Source: DATBJG01 sp963790545 (GTDB lineage: Bacteria > Acidobacteriota > Vicinamibacteria > Vicinamibacterales > JAMQPK01). Taken from it: DNA of 64,000 bases. The notes under the pieces were generated by a model. That model was given only the letters and a program-made list of their open reading frames with translations. It was not told the DNA's origin and ran no database searches. Position 1 is the first letter of the stretch. Every line of letters starts with the position of its first letter. The translations under genes and the position numbers were made by a program. The DNA lies in the NCBI GenBank assembly GCA_963790545.1, contig CAWBPA010000017.1, positions 992,001 through 1,056,000 on the forward strand, written 5' to 3'. This document shows positions 36,815 to 44,893 of the stretch, piece by piece.

Positions 36815-37930
36815 GTGACTATCGACTGGTCCATCGTCATCTTGGCGCTTGCGGGGGCGGTTGTCGTGGCCTACGTTCTGGCCGCGATTGCGGCGAGGCT
36901 CGCACGCGCCAGCCTGCTCTTTTTGTTCGAGGGCGACCGCAGGGGGGAGGCCGCAGACCTGGTTGTGCGGCGTCCCGTGCGCATCGTGCGCGCCGTGGTC
37001 TTCATGCTCGTGATGGCCGTGCTCGTCCGGCCGTTTTTGAACCTTGCGGGTCTCAGCCCGACGGTGGGCGTCGAAAGCCGCGCGCTCACGGCGTGGCTTT
37101 TCGACTCGGGCCTGCGAATCGTTCTACTGATTATCGTGACCTATCTCGTGGTGAAGGCCATCGCCGCCGCGACCGGCCGGTTCGAGGCGGCGCTCAGTCA
37201 CCAGACCCCCACGGGCATCGACGCAATCGAGCACTTCAAGCGGGCGCGCACGCTCGGCGCACTCGTCCAACGAGTGCTCACGGTCGCCGTGGTTTCCATC
37301 GGTGTTCTGACCATCTTGCGTGAGCTCAACGTCGATATCACACCGATACTGACCGGTGCCGGAATCGTCGGTCTTGCCGTTGGCTTCGGCGCGCAGACGC
37401 TCGTGCGGGACATCATTTCAGGGTTCTTCGTGATTCTCGAAAACCAGGTGCGAGTGGGTGATGCCGCTGTCATCAACGGCGTGAACGGGCTGGTCGAAGC
37501 CGTCAATCTGAGGACGATCGTGCTGCGCGACGGCGAGGGTGTCGTCCATATTTTCCCGAACGGCGCCGTGACCACGCTGGCCAATCGAACGAAGGACTAT
37601 TCCTATGCCGTCGTCGACGTGGGTATTGCCTACACGGAGGATTCCGATGCCGTGATTGCCCTGCTCAAAGAGATCGGTGCAAAGCTGGCCGCCGATTCGA
37701 CATTCCGCGATAGTGTGCTCGAACCGGTTGACGTGACCGGGATCGAGGCGCTGGGTGACGCACAAGTCACAATTCGGACGAGAATCAAAACAGTGCCGCT
37801 CCGGCAGTGGGACGTGGCCAGGGAGTTCCGCAGGCGAATCAAGATTGCGTTCGATCAGGCCGGCATCCGGTTTCGTGACCCCGTCTCTATCGCTGATATT
37901 GCGGCCTTCAAAAAGCCGCCGGCGGGCTGA
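36815..37930 (+). CDS. MscS-family mechanosensitive channel
   Basis: This 371-residue channel has about five N-terminal helices, with the pore helix and beta-domain motif G-A-G-I-V-G-L-A-V-G-F-G-A-Q-T-L-V-R-D-I-I-S-G typical of MscS/YnaI-like proteins. A beta domain (R-V-G-D-A-A-V-I-N-G...T-I-V-L-R-D) and a C-terminal alpha/beta domain follow. It would release solutes on osmotic downshift. The start is a GTG at 36815. Divergent from msrP. Confidence 0.93.
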   Translation: MTIDWSIVILALAGAVVVAYVLAAIAARLARASLLFLFEGDRRGEAADLVVRRPVRIVRAVVFMLVMAVLVRPFLNLAGLSPTVGVESRALTAWLFDSGLRIVLLIIVTYLVVKAIAAATGRFEAALSHQTPTGIDAIEHFKRARTLGALVQRVLTVAVVSIGVLTILRELNVDITPILTGAGIVGLAVGFGAQTLVRDIISGFFVILENQVRVGDAAVINGVNGLVEAVNLRTIVLRDGEGVVHIFPNGAVTTLANRTKDYSYAVVDVGIAYTEDSDAVIALLKEIGAKLAADSTFRDSVLEPVDVTGIEALGDAQVTIRTRIKTVPLRQWDVAREFRRRIKIAFDQAGIRFRDPVSIADIAAFKKPPAG

Positions 37931-37976
37931 TTCACGACCTTTGCCCTTTGCCCTGGTAACCCCGGGAGGAGTGAAG

Positions 37977-38417
37977 ATGGGACAGAAAGTGCCACAGAGT
38001 TACGCCAACCATACGCGAATCGTCCCTGCCTATCACATGGTCGCCTTCCCGTTTCTCGCCGTGAACCTGGTGTGGACCCTTTACCAGCTCTGGCAGGCTC
38101 CCTCGGTTGCCGCCATCGTCAATACGCTGGTTGCCGTGGCACTGCTGATTCTCTTTTTCTGCGCCCGGCTATTCGCGTTGACGGTGCAGGATCGCGTCAT
38201 CCGACTTGAAATGCGCTTGCGGCTCGAACGGCTGCTGCCACGAGAGCAGCAGGCACATATCGACAAACTCTCGGTCGATCAAATCGTGGCGCTGCGCTTT
38301 GCCAGCGACGAGGAGCTCCCTAACCTCTTTCGCAGGGTGCTCGAGGAGAACATTGGCAACCGGAAGCAGATCAAGCAGATGATCAAGACGTGGACGGGGG
38401 ATTATTTGAGGGTGTGA
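37977..38417 (+). CDS. DUF6526 family membrane protein
   Basis: This is a 146-residue protein with two membrane helices (about 30-50 and 55-80), a cytoplasmic R-L-E-M-R-L-R-L-E-R-L-L-P region and a conserved Q-I-V-A-L-R-F-A-S-D-E-E-L segment, matching DUF6526. A GGGAGGAG site precedes the ATG at 37977. Function unknown. The element at 38430 lies after its stop. Confidence 0.8.
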   Translation: MGQKVPQSYANHTRIVPAYHMVAFPFLAVNLVWTLYQLWQAPSVAAIVNTLVAVALLILFFCARLFALTVQDRVIRLEMRLRLERLLPREQQAHIDKLSVDQIVALRFASDEELPNLFRRVLEENIGNRKQIKQMIKTWTGDYLRV

Positions 38418-38429
38418 AAGTCTCGAATT

Positions 38430-38494
38430 GTACGTAGCGCAGGGCTTTAGCCCTGCTCTTCGCCAAGGCAGGCCTGAAGGCCTGCGCTACGTAC
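38430..38494. repeat. 65-bp composite palindromic element
   Basis: Perfect 14-bp terminal inverted repeats (GTACGTAGCGCAGG and CCTGCGCTACGTAC) enclose two hairpins, one with a CTTTAG core and one with CTGAAG. It lies between convergent genes, and the TRAP permease stop codon (38487-38489) is inside its right end. Confidence 0.85.
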
Positions 38495-40433
38495 GTTTGA
38501 GACTTCGTAGTCGCCAGAAGTGCAGTGCCGCACCGACCGCGACCCCCGCAAGGCCGGCAATGTCCGTTGCCGCGGCCGGATAAAGAAGGAGCAGGCCGGC
38601 CACGACTGCGATCAGTCGCTCGACACCCGTGGCTTGCTGGCGTAGCCAGCCCCCTGCCCCAAGCGCCACGGCTCCGACACCAAGCGCCGCCGTCAGCGAT
38701 GTGAGCAACACCGTACCGAGCGGCGCCTGCAGGAGAACGCCCATCCCGTCGGATTGCAACGTAAATACGAAAGGCACCAGAAAAGCTGGCAGCGTGTATT
38801 TCCAGGTCACCATCATCGTACGAAAGGGATTGCCGCCTGTGAGCGCCGCCGCCGCAAACGGTGACAAGGCGGTCGGTGGGCTCACCTCGGAGAGAACCGC
38901 ATAATAGAAGATGAACATGTGCGCGGCCGTGGCCGCCACCCCCACCTGGGTCAACGCCGGCGCAATCATCACAGCCGCAATGATGTACGACGCGGTGACC
39001 GGCACGGCCAGGCCAAGCACCCACACCGCAATCGCCGCATAGACCACGGTCAAGGCGAGCGACCCGCCCGCCAGGCTGACGATGATGCCCGCAATTTTCA
39101 ACCCGAGTCCGGTCAGCGTCACGACGCCAACGATGATTCCGGCCGTCGCCGTCGTGGCTGCCACCGACAGCACGCCCGTGCCACCGGCTTCTAACGCGCG
39201 AAGCAGCGTGCGCGGCCAGAGCGAAGTCTCCGGCCTCAAGAAACTCAGGGCTATCGCGAGCAGTGTGGCCCAAAACACCGCTCTGAATGCCGTCATGCCC
39301 AGCGCCATGAATCCGGCAATCGCAATCAGCGACGTAAAGTGATAGCCGTACTGCCACGTCAGCTGGCCGAGCGACAGATGGCTTGCCGTGACCGGCCTGG
39401 TGTGAAGCCGCCGCGAATCGGCTTCGATCATCAAGAAGATCGACAGGTAGTAGAGCACGGTCGGCACGATCGCCATCACCAACACTTCCAGATACGAAAT
39501 CTGCAGGAACTCCGCAATCAGAAAGGCAGCGGCGCCAAGCGTTGGCGGTGAGAGAATCGCGCCAATCCCCGCTGCGGACAAAATGGCACCGCCGACATCG
39601 GCGGGATAGCCGGCGCGGCGCAGCATCGGCCAGGCCACCGAGCCCAGCATCACCGTCGTCGCCACGCCGCTGCCAGATACGGTACCGAGCAGGAAACCCG
39701 CAGTCGTGACCGTCCGGCCTGGACCCGCCCCTCCGCCGGAGCGCCCCAGGGCGGCCATGGCCCAATCGAGAAAAAATTTCCCGGCCCCTGAAAACTGAAG
39801 GACCGCACCATAGATCGTGAACAGGACGATATAGGTCGCCGCAACATCGAGCGGTACACCAAACATGCCTTCAAGCGTCATGTAAAGAGAGCCAACCAGC
39901 CGATCCAGCGCGTACCCGCGATGGGCGAAGAGTCCTAATCCGACGCGGTCGAGCAATGGCCCGTAATAGCCATAAAGAATGAACACGATGGCCGACATCG
40001 GCAGAATCCAGCCGACCGTGCGGCGCGTCGCCTCCAGCACCACCGCAATGGCCAGCGTTCCGAGGACGAGATCGACTGTGCTTGGTTCCGCAGCGCGATA
40101 GACAAAGCGGCCGAAGTCAGCAATCGGCCAGGCGAGCGCGACGATTGTCATCGCGATGAGCAGCCAGTCCAACGCGCTGACATCCGTACGACGCCCGCGA
40201 ACCGCCGGGTACAGCAAGAACGAGAGGACGAGCGCCACGAGTAGAAAGCTGACGCGATATACCTGTGGGTCGACGATCGCGATCACCCAATAGAGTGCGT
40301 ACACGGAGAGGCCGATCGCCAGCACGGTGGCAACGGTGCGCGGTATGCCAGAAAGCGACCGGCTCGGGGCCTCAGAGTCGAACGCTTCGGCGGCGCGTTC
40401 GACTGTGGCGTCCTCGCGATCGAGCGGCTTCAT
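38487..40433 (-). CDS. TRAP transporter fused permease (TAXI type)
   Basis: This 648-residue fused small/large TRAP permease has roughly 16-18 membrane helices. The large-subunit motifs include G-T-V-S-G-S-G-V-A-T-T-V-M-L-G, I-L-S-P-P-T-L-G-A-A-A-F-L-I and E-V-S-P-P-T-A-L-S-P-F-A. It imports a small organic acid or amino acid using an ion gradient, with the TAXI binding protein encoded just upstream (four-base start/stop overlap). Its last codons (R-T-stop) lie within the palindromic element at 38430-38494. Confidence 0.93.
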   Translation of the reverse strand: MKPLDREDATVERAAEAFDSEAPSRSLSGIPRTVATVLAIGLSVYALYWVIAIVDPQVYRVSFLLVALVLSFLLYPAVRGRRTDVSALDWLLIAMTIVALAWPIADFGRFVYRAAEPSTVDLVLGTLAIAVVLEATRRTVGWILPMSAIVFILYGYYGPLLDRVGLGLFAHRGYALDRLVGSLYMTLEGMFGVPLDVAATYIVLFTIYGAVLQFSGAGKFFLDWAMAALGRSGGGAGPGRTVTTAGFLLGTVSGSGVATTVMLGSVAWPMLRRAGYPADVGGAILSAAGIGAILSPPTLGAAAFLIAEFLQISYLEVLVMAIVPTVLYYLSIFLMIEADSRRLHTRPVTASHLSLGQLTWQYGYHFTSLIAIAGFMALGMTAFRAVFWATLLAIALSFLRPETSLWPRTLLRALEAGGTGVLSVAATTATAGIIVGVVTLTGLGLKIAGIIVSLAGGSLALTVVYAAIAVWVLGLAVPVTASYIIAAVMIAPALTQVGVAATAAHMFIFYYAVLSEVSPPTALSPFAAAALTGGNPFRTMMVTWKYTLPAFLVPFVFTLQSDGMGVLLQAPLGTVLLTSLTAALGVGAVALGAGGWLRQQATGVERLIAVVAGLLLLYPAAATDIAGLAGVAVGAALHFWRLRSLKRT

Positions 40434-41422
40434 TGCGGAGCGACGTTCTTTTCCTGATAGTACCGGAGGGCGCCCGGATGAAATGGTGCGGGCGAGCCGA
40501 CAACGGCCGACTGCAGCGAGAGATTCTTGGCCTCAGGGTGGATAGCGGCCAGCTCGGACTGGTGTTCGAACAGCGTCCGGGTGATGTCGTAGACGAGCTG
40601 ATCCGCCAGGTTCTCGTGCACCGCCAGTATGTTCGAAACCGACACGACCTGCACATCCTCCGGAAGTCCCGGATAGGTGGCTTTTGGAATGGGGCGCACG
40701 GCGTACAACGAGTCTCCGTGCGTGCGCCGCAGCACCGGTACCGCCGTGTCACTCGCAAGCATGCGAATCTTGAGGCCTGGCGTGTGAGCCAGATCGAGAA
40801 GGGCGGCCGTCGGCAGCCCGCCACTCCAGAAAAATGCTTCGACCTTGCCATCTTTGAGCGCGTCAACCGACTGCGCCACGCCGAGACTCTGTTTGACGAT
40901 CCCCGTCGCCGGATCGATCCCGAACGCACGGAGGACCCGGAACGCCGTGACCTCGGTGCCGCTTCCGGCGGCGCCGGTCGAGACTACTTTCCCTTTGAGA
41001 TCCGCAATGGTGGCAATCGGGCTCGACGCCAGCGTGACCACCTGGGTGTAGTTGGCGTAGAGCACCGCCAAAGCCCTCAGCGACAACTTGCTTCCCTCGA
41101 AGGCATCCGTTCCGTTGATCGCGTCGGCAAGCGTGTCAGCCGTGGTGAACGCCAGATCAGCTTTGCGATCGCGCAGGAACTTGAGATTGTCCACTGAGGC
41201 GGCGGTGACTTCTGCCGTCGCTTCGACGTTGGGGATGTAGGCCGTGATGATCTTGGCGATTCCGCCGCCGTAGGGATAGTAGACACCCCCGGTGCCACCC
41301 GTCGCAATCGACAAACGGGTCTTGCCCGCCCCCGACGGCCCGCCACACGCCACAGCGAACAGCAGGAAGACGGCAAGGGACAGCAGGCGTCCCTTTGACC
41401 AGCGGCGTGCGGTGTCGATCAT
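40430..41422 (-). CDS. TAXI-family TRAP solute-binding lipoprotein
   Basis: This 330-residue extracytoplasmic protein has a lipoprotein signal (L-L-F-A-V-A-C-G, Cys about residue 26) and the TAXI opening L-S-I-A-T-G-G-T-G-G-V-Y-Y-P-Y-G-G-G-I-A. The start is the ATG at 41422, whose A-T-G-A overlaps the stop of the esterase before it; its own stop overlaps the permease start. The three genes are therefore one operon. Confidence 0.93.
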   Translation of the reverse strand: MIDTARRWSKGRLLSLAVFLLFAVACGGPSGAGKTRLSIATGGTGGVYYPYGGGIAKIITAYIPNVEATAEVTAASVDNLKFLRDRKADLAFTTADTLADAINGTDAFEGSKLSLRALAVLYANYTQVVTLASSPIATIADLKGKVVSTGAAGSGTEVTAFRVLRAFGIDPATGIVKQSLGVAQSVDALKDGKVEAFFWSGGLPTAALLDLAHTPGLKIRMLASDTAVPVLRRTHGDSLYAVRPIPKATYPGLPEDVQVVSVSNILAVHENLADQLVYDITRTLFEHQSELAAIHPEAKNLSLQSAVVGSPAPFHPGALRYYQEKNVAPQ

Positions 41423-42084
41423 GCAGGCAATCCCAGAGCTCTCGCCGTCTCCAGCCAGACGAGATCCAGACTGTTGGTCAACTGATGGCCATCGTCGACC
41501 GGCCTCAACGTGACGTTCGAACGGTTCTCGGCCCATCGTTCGATGCTGCCGGGATCGACCGACTCATCACGCGTGCCGTACACAACGACGGTCGGCACGC
41601 TCACCGTGACGGCGTACGCATCGTAGCGGTGAGCGTCCTGATAGAGCGCATAGTCCACCGACCTCATCCCTCCGTACGCGTAATGGAACACTTCGAGCCG
41701 TCCCGACTTCTTCCATGCCTCCAGGCTGCCTGGTCCCTTGCCGCCTATCTGGTCCCGACCAAATTCCAACGCCGGCGCGAGCAGAACCAGCCGAGCGATC
41801 CGCCGCGTCGTGTCAGGCTTCTGCCGGGCCGCGGCGTGGACGGCGACAAACCCACCGAGGCTCGACCCGACGAGCGCGACGGGCTCGGGTGACAACGCCG
41901 CGATCTCGCGGTCCGTCTGCTCGAGCATTCTGGTCACTGTCAGGGTGGAGAAATCCGGTTCGTTGAAGTCGGGAGCCACCAACCGGACGCCAAAGTGCCC
42001 AAGACGCTCGGTCAGCACCATCGCCTTGGTTGACTGCGGCGAAGAGGCGAAACCGTGCAAGTACAAGGCCTGACGAATCATCAA
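41419..42084 (-). CDS. YqiA/YcfP-family alpha/beta hydrolase
   Basis: This 221-residue serine esterase-like protein has A-L-Y-L-H-G-F-A-S-S-P (oxyanion region), the nucleophile elbow G-S-S-L-G-G-F, Y-G-T-R-D-E-S-V-D (acid) and D-D-G-H-Q (His). Related proteins are YqiA and YcfP esterases. Being first in the TAXI-TRAP operon, it may act on the imported ester or on a precursor before uptake; it has no signal peptide. Confidence 0.9.
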   Translation of the reverse strand: MMIRQALYLHGFASSPQSTKAMVLTERLGHFGVRLVAPDFNEPDFSTLTVTRMLEQTDREIAALSPEPVALVGSSLGGFVAVHAAARQKPDTTRRIARLVLLAPALEFGRDQIGGKGPGSLEAWKKSGRLEVFHYAYGGMRSVDYALYQDAHRYDAYAVTVSVPTVVVYGTRDESVDPGSIERWAENRSNVTLRPVDDGHQLTNSLDLVWLETARALGLPA

Positions 42085-42100
42085 TTCTCAAGGTTCAGAC

Positions 42101-42517
42101 TTAGAGTAATCGTTGGCATCCCGTGCGGCAGCGGCATCGGATTTTGCCATCACCGTCTGTGCAGTAGTCGTAGGTGAGCTCCTCTCCAGCTTTGATATTG
42201 CGCGCGGCCCGGATCCAGATGGTGTCGCCCATGATGTGCACGTAACAGTTCGGTTGACACGAATGATTGATGAACCGCGCCAGATTACCGCCGACGGCTG
42301 CATCGCGAACCCAACGCCGATTGATCTGGAAGCACCAAATTTCCCCGCGCTTCATGTACTGCCGCTCGCGGCGCAGGCTTTGCTGATGGGAAATCCGTTC
42401 GCCGGCGTAGTCGATGATCCGCGTGTTTTTCGTAATAGGCGTGACCGCGATAACGCCCCAGCCATGCAGTTTCGAACGTGTTCGCTTGATGCTGGCTCTT
42501 CCCGTCGCCGTCGACAT
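42101..42517 (-). CDS. SET domain protein (putative lysine methyltransferase)
   Basis: This is a single SET domain of 138 residues. Motifs: G-W-G-V-I-A-V-T-P-I, I-I-D-Y-A-G-E, A-R-F-I-N-H-S-C-Q-P-N-C (SAM and knot) and E-E-L-T-Y-D-Y, then a short post-SET segment with three closely spaced Cys (R-C-R-C-R-T-G-C). Bacterial SET proteins methylate lysines of proteins such as histone-like or ribosomal proteins; the target here is unknown. It diverges from the radical SAM pair. The ATG at 42517 is the only start that leaves an intact domain. Confidence 0.9.
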   Translation of the reverse strand: MSTATGRASIKRTRSKLHGWGVIAVTPITKNTRIIDYAGERISHQQSLRRERQYMKRGEIWCFQINRRWVRDAAVGGNLARFINHSCQPNCYVHIMGDTIWIRAARNIKAGEELTYDYCTDGDGKIRCRCRTGCQRLL

Positions 42518-42759
42518 AGTGGCCTCGAGCGCCGCGCCGTTGTGTGCAGCCCTGCTGCTATAGTGCTGATCGCCGAACTCGCGCTCAGTTGTAACACGAA
42601 TTCGGGCGACCCGCGCGGCTGGACGACCGCCCACCGAGTCAGATGGCCGTTCGTCGGAGCCGACAGCCCGCTCGGGTAACAGACTCCCAATCGCGAAACG
42701 TCTCTGATACAGTGTCTCGACCCGTCGGCTCACGTGGGACGACGGCCGGAGGGCGGTGA

Positions 42760-43773
42760 ATGGAAGGGATCGTCCGTGCCTGGGGCAAGATTCTGGCTGG
42801 CTATCAGCCGAACGTCTCAATCGAGATTACCCGGGAGTGTCCCCTTACCTGCCCTGGTTGTTACGCCTACGGCACCAACCACCTGGGTGGCACGCTCACG
42901 CTTCGAGAGCTGAACGATCGAAAGGGCCAGGATCTCGTCGACGGTGTTCTGTCAATCGTTCGCCGTTACAAACCGCTTCATGTGTCGCTCGTTGGTGGTG
43001 AGCCCCTCGTGCGCTACCGCGAGCTGGATATGCTGCTGCCTCGCTTGGCGCAAATGGGTATTTACACGCAGCTCGTCACGAGCGCCGTGCGACCCATTCC
43101 GGTCGCGTGGGCTTCGCTGCGGCGATTGCAGGTCGTCGTCTCGATTGACGGGCTCCAGCCCGAGCACGACGAGCGGCGGAAGCCGGCCACTTACGAACGC
43201 ATCTTGAAGCACATCGATGGTCATCAGATCACCGTCCACTGCACCGTGACCCGACAACAGGTTCAGCGGACCGGTTATCTCGAAGAATTCGTCCGCTTCT
43301 GGTCGGCGAACAAGGACACGCGGCAGATCTGGGTCAGCTTGTACACCCCTCAGGTCGGAGAAGAGTCTGAAGAGCGTCTGACGCGGACCGATCGCCGGCA
43401 CGTTGTGGAGGACTTGCTGGCGCTGCGTGGTCCGTTCCCAAAGCTCACCATGCCACGGGGACTCATCCAAGCCTACGCCGAACCACCGCACACTCCGGTG
43501 GAGTGTGTGTTTGCCAAAACGACGGCCTGCCTGTCGGCCGATTTCGAGAAACCGATTACGCCGTGTCAGTTCGGCGGAACTCCAGACTGCGAGAATTGCG
43601 GGTGCATTGCATCGGCCGGACTTGTGGCTGTCGCGCGGCACAAGCTGCCGGGTGGCCTTCGAGTTGGGACAATCTTCGACGCGTCGTTCCGCATTGGCAC
43701 GGCGGTCAAGCGGCTCCGTGAGGCGGTTGCCAACGGTAAGCCGGAACACGTTCCCGCCTCGGTATCACACTGA
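42760..43773 (+). CDS. Radical SAM enzyme 1
   Basis: This 337-residue protein has the radical SAM cluster motif C-P-L-T-C-P-G-C-Y-A-Y (about residues 28-38), G-G-E-P-L for SAM binding, and S-I-D-G. A C-terminal Cys-rich block (C-V-F-A-K-T-T-A-C, C-Q-F-G-G-T-P-D-C-E-N-C-G-C) may bind a second iron-sulfur cluster, as in SPASM/twitch enzymes. The family appears in acidobacteria next to a second radical SAM gene, as here (gap four bases). No substrate peptide is visible. Confidence 0.9.
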   Translation: MEGIVRAWGKILAGYQPNVSIEITRECPLTCPGCYAYGTNHLGGTLTLRELNDRKGQDLVDGVLSIVRRYKPLHVSLVGGEPLVRYRELDMLLPRLAQMGIYTQLVTSAVRPIPVAWASLRRLQVVVSIDGLQPEHDERRKPATYERILKHIDGHQITVHCTVTRQQVQRTGYLEEFVRFWSANKDTRQIWVSLYTPQVGEESEERLTRTDRRHVVEDLLALRGPFPKLTMPRGLIQAYAEPPHTPVECVFAKTTACLSADFEKPITPCQFGGTPDCENCGCIASAGLVAVARHKLPGGLRVGTIFDASFRIGTAVKRLREAVANGKPEHVPASVSH

Positions 43774-43777
43774 CTCC

Positions 43778-44758
43778 ATGCCAGGGATCTTGACCCGTGT
43801 CACTCGCACGAGCCGCGCGGCCCAGCACTTCCTGAGCGGCTTGCTTGATACCGACCACCCCCTGCTCGTCCACCTCATTCCAATCCGCCGGTGCAACATC
43901 GACTGCGGCTATTGCAACGAGTACGACAAGGTGTCGGCGCCGATCCCGTTTGACACGGTGCGAGCCCGTATTGACAAGCTGGCCGATTTGCGCACCTCAG
44001 TGGTCGCGTTCAGCGGCGGCGAGCCCATGATGCATCCCGACCTGGACGCGCTTCTCGGTCACATTCGCTCGCGCGGCATGATGGCGGGTCTCATTACCAA
44101 CGGATACTTCCTGTCACCCAAGCGAATCGGGGAGCTCAACGAGGCTGGCCTCGATTACCTTCAGATCAGCATCGACAATGTCGAGCCCGACGATGTCTCC
44201 AAGAAGAGCCTGCGGCTGCTCGACAAGAAGTTGCAATGGCTGGCCGAGCACGCGCGCTTTGACGTGAACATCAACTCGGTGCTCGGAGGTGGCATCCGCA
44301 ATCCCGAGGACGCGCGTACCATCAATCGGCGAGCGCGTGAGCTGGGCTTTTCGACGTCGATTGGCATCATCCACGACGGATCCGGACACCTGAAACCGCT
44401 CGGTCCGTCCGAACGGGCCGTCTTCGACGATGTGTCGGGGCGAATCAATGCGCCCAGGCAGATTCTCAAGAATCTGTATTCCGGGATCCGCACGTTTGAA
44501 GACAACCTGGCTGAGGGGAAACCGAACGACTGGCGGTGCCGTGCCGGTGCGCGGTATCTTTACGTGGATGAGTTCGGACTCGTGCACTACTGCTCGCAGC
44601 AGCGCGGCTACCCTGCCGTCCCGCTGGAGTCGTATACGATCGATGACATTCGCCGCGCCTTCAACACGCCGAAGTCCTGCGCCCCCTTCTGCACGATCGG
44701 ATGCGTGCATCGGGTGTCGACCATGGATTTCTGGAGAAGGCCCCAAAGACATTCGTGA
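43778..44758 (+). CDS. Radical SAM enzyme 2
   Basis: This 326-residue protein has the cluster motif C-N-I-D-C-G-Y-C-N-E-Y, then F-S-G-G-E-P-M-M-H-P for SAM binding and Q-I-S-I-D-N. The end holds Cys near W-R-C-R-A-G-A, Y-C-S-Q-Q and C-A-P-F-C-T-I-G-C-V-H. The C-terminal Cys set fits an auxiliary cluster. The ATG at 43778 follows the stop of the first radical SAM gene by four bases, so the two are translated as a pair. A long imperfect inverted repeat follows the gene. Confidence 0.9.
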   Translation: MPGILTRVTRTSRAAQHFLSGLLDTDHPLLVHLIPIRRCNIDCGYCNEYDKVSAPIPFDTVRARIDKLADLRTSVVAFSGGEPMMHPDLDALLGHIRSRGMMAGLITNGYFLSPKRIGELNEAGLDYLQISIDNVEPDDVSKKSLRLLDKKLQWLAEHARFDVNINSVLGGGIRNPEDARTINRRARELGFSTSIGIIHDGSGHLKPLGPSERAVFDDVSGRINAPRQILKNLYSGIRTFEDNLAEGKPNDWRCRAGARYLYVDEFGLVHYCSQQRGYPAVPLESYTIDDIRRAFNTPKSCAPFCTIGCVHRVSTMDFWRRPQRHS

Positions 44759-44763
44759 TTCGT

Positions 44764-44875
44764 GATCTGTGATTGGTGAATCGTTGACGATTTGCGAATT
44801 GGGATTCGCGATTTATTCGTTGAAAAAACAGAAATCACGACTCAGAAATCGCCAACGAATCACAAATCACAGATC
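44764..44875. terminator. Long imperfect inverted repeat between convergent genes
   Basis: GATCTGTGATT (44764-44774) pairs with AATCACAGATC (44865-44875), with further matching GATT/CGAAT words between. It lies between the second radical SAM gene and the TonB receptor stop, so it probably ends transcription on both sides. Confidence 0.5.
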
Positions 44876-44893
44876 GTCAAATCACCAATGTTC

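Noticed and set aside
38383..39765. 460-codon frame opposite DUF6526 end and within the TRAP gene
   Set aside because: Overlaps the clear TRAP permease in another frame and shows no domain.
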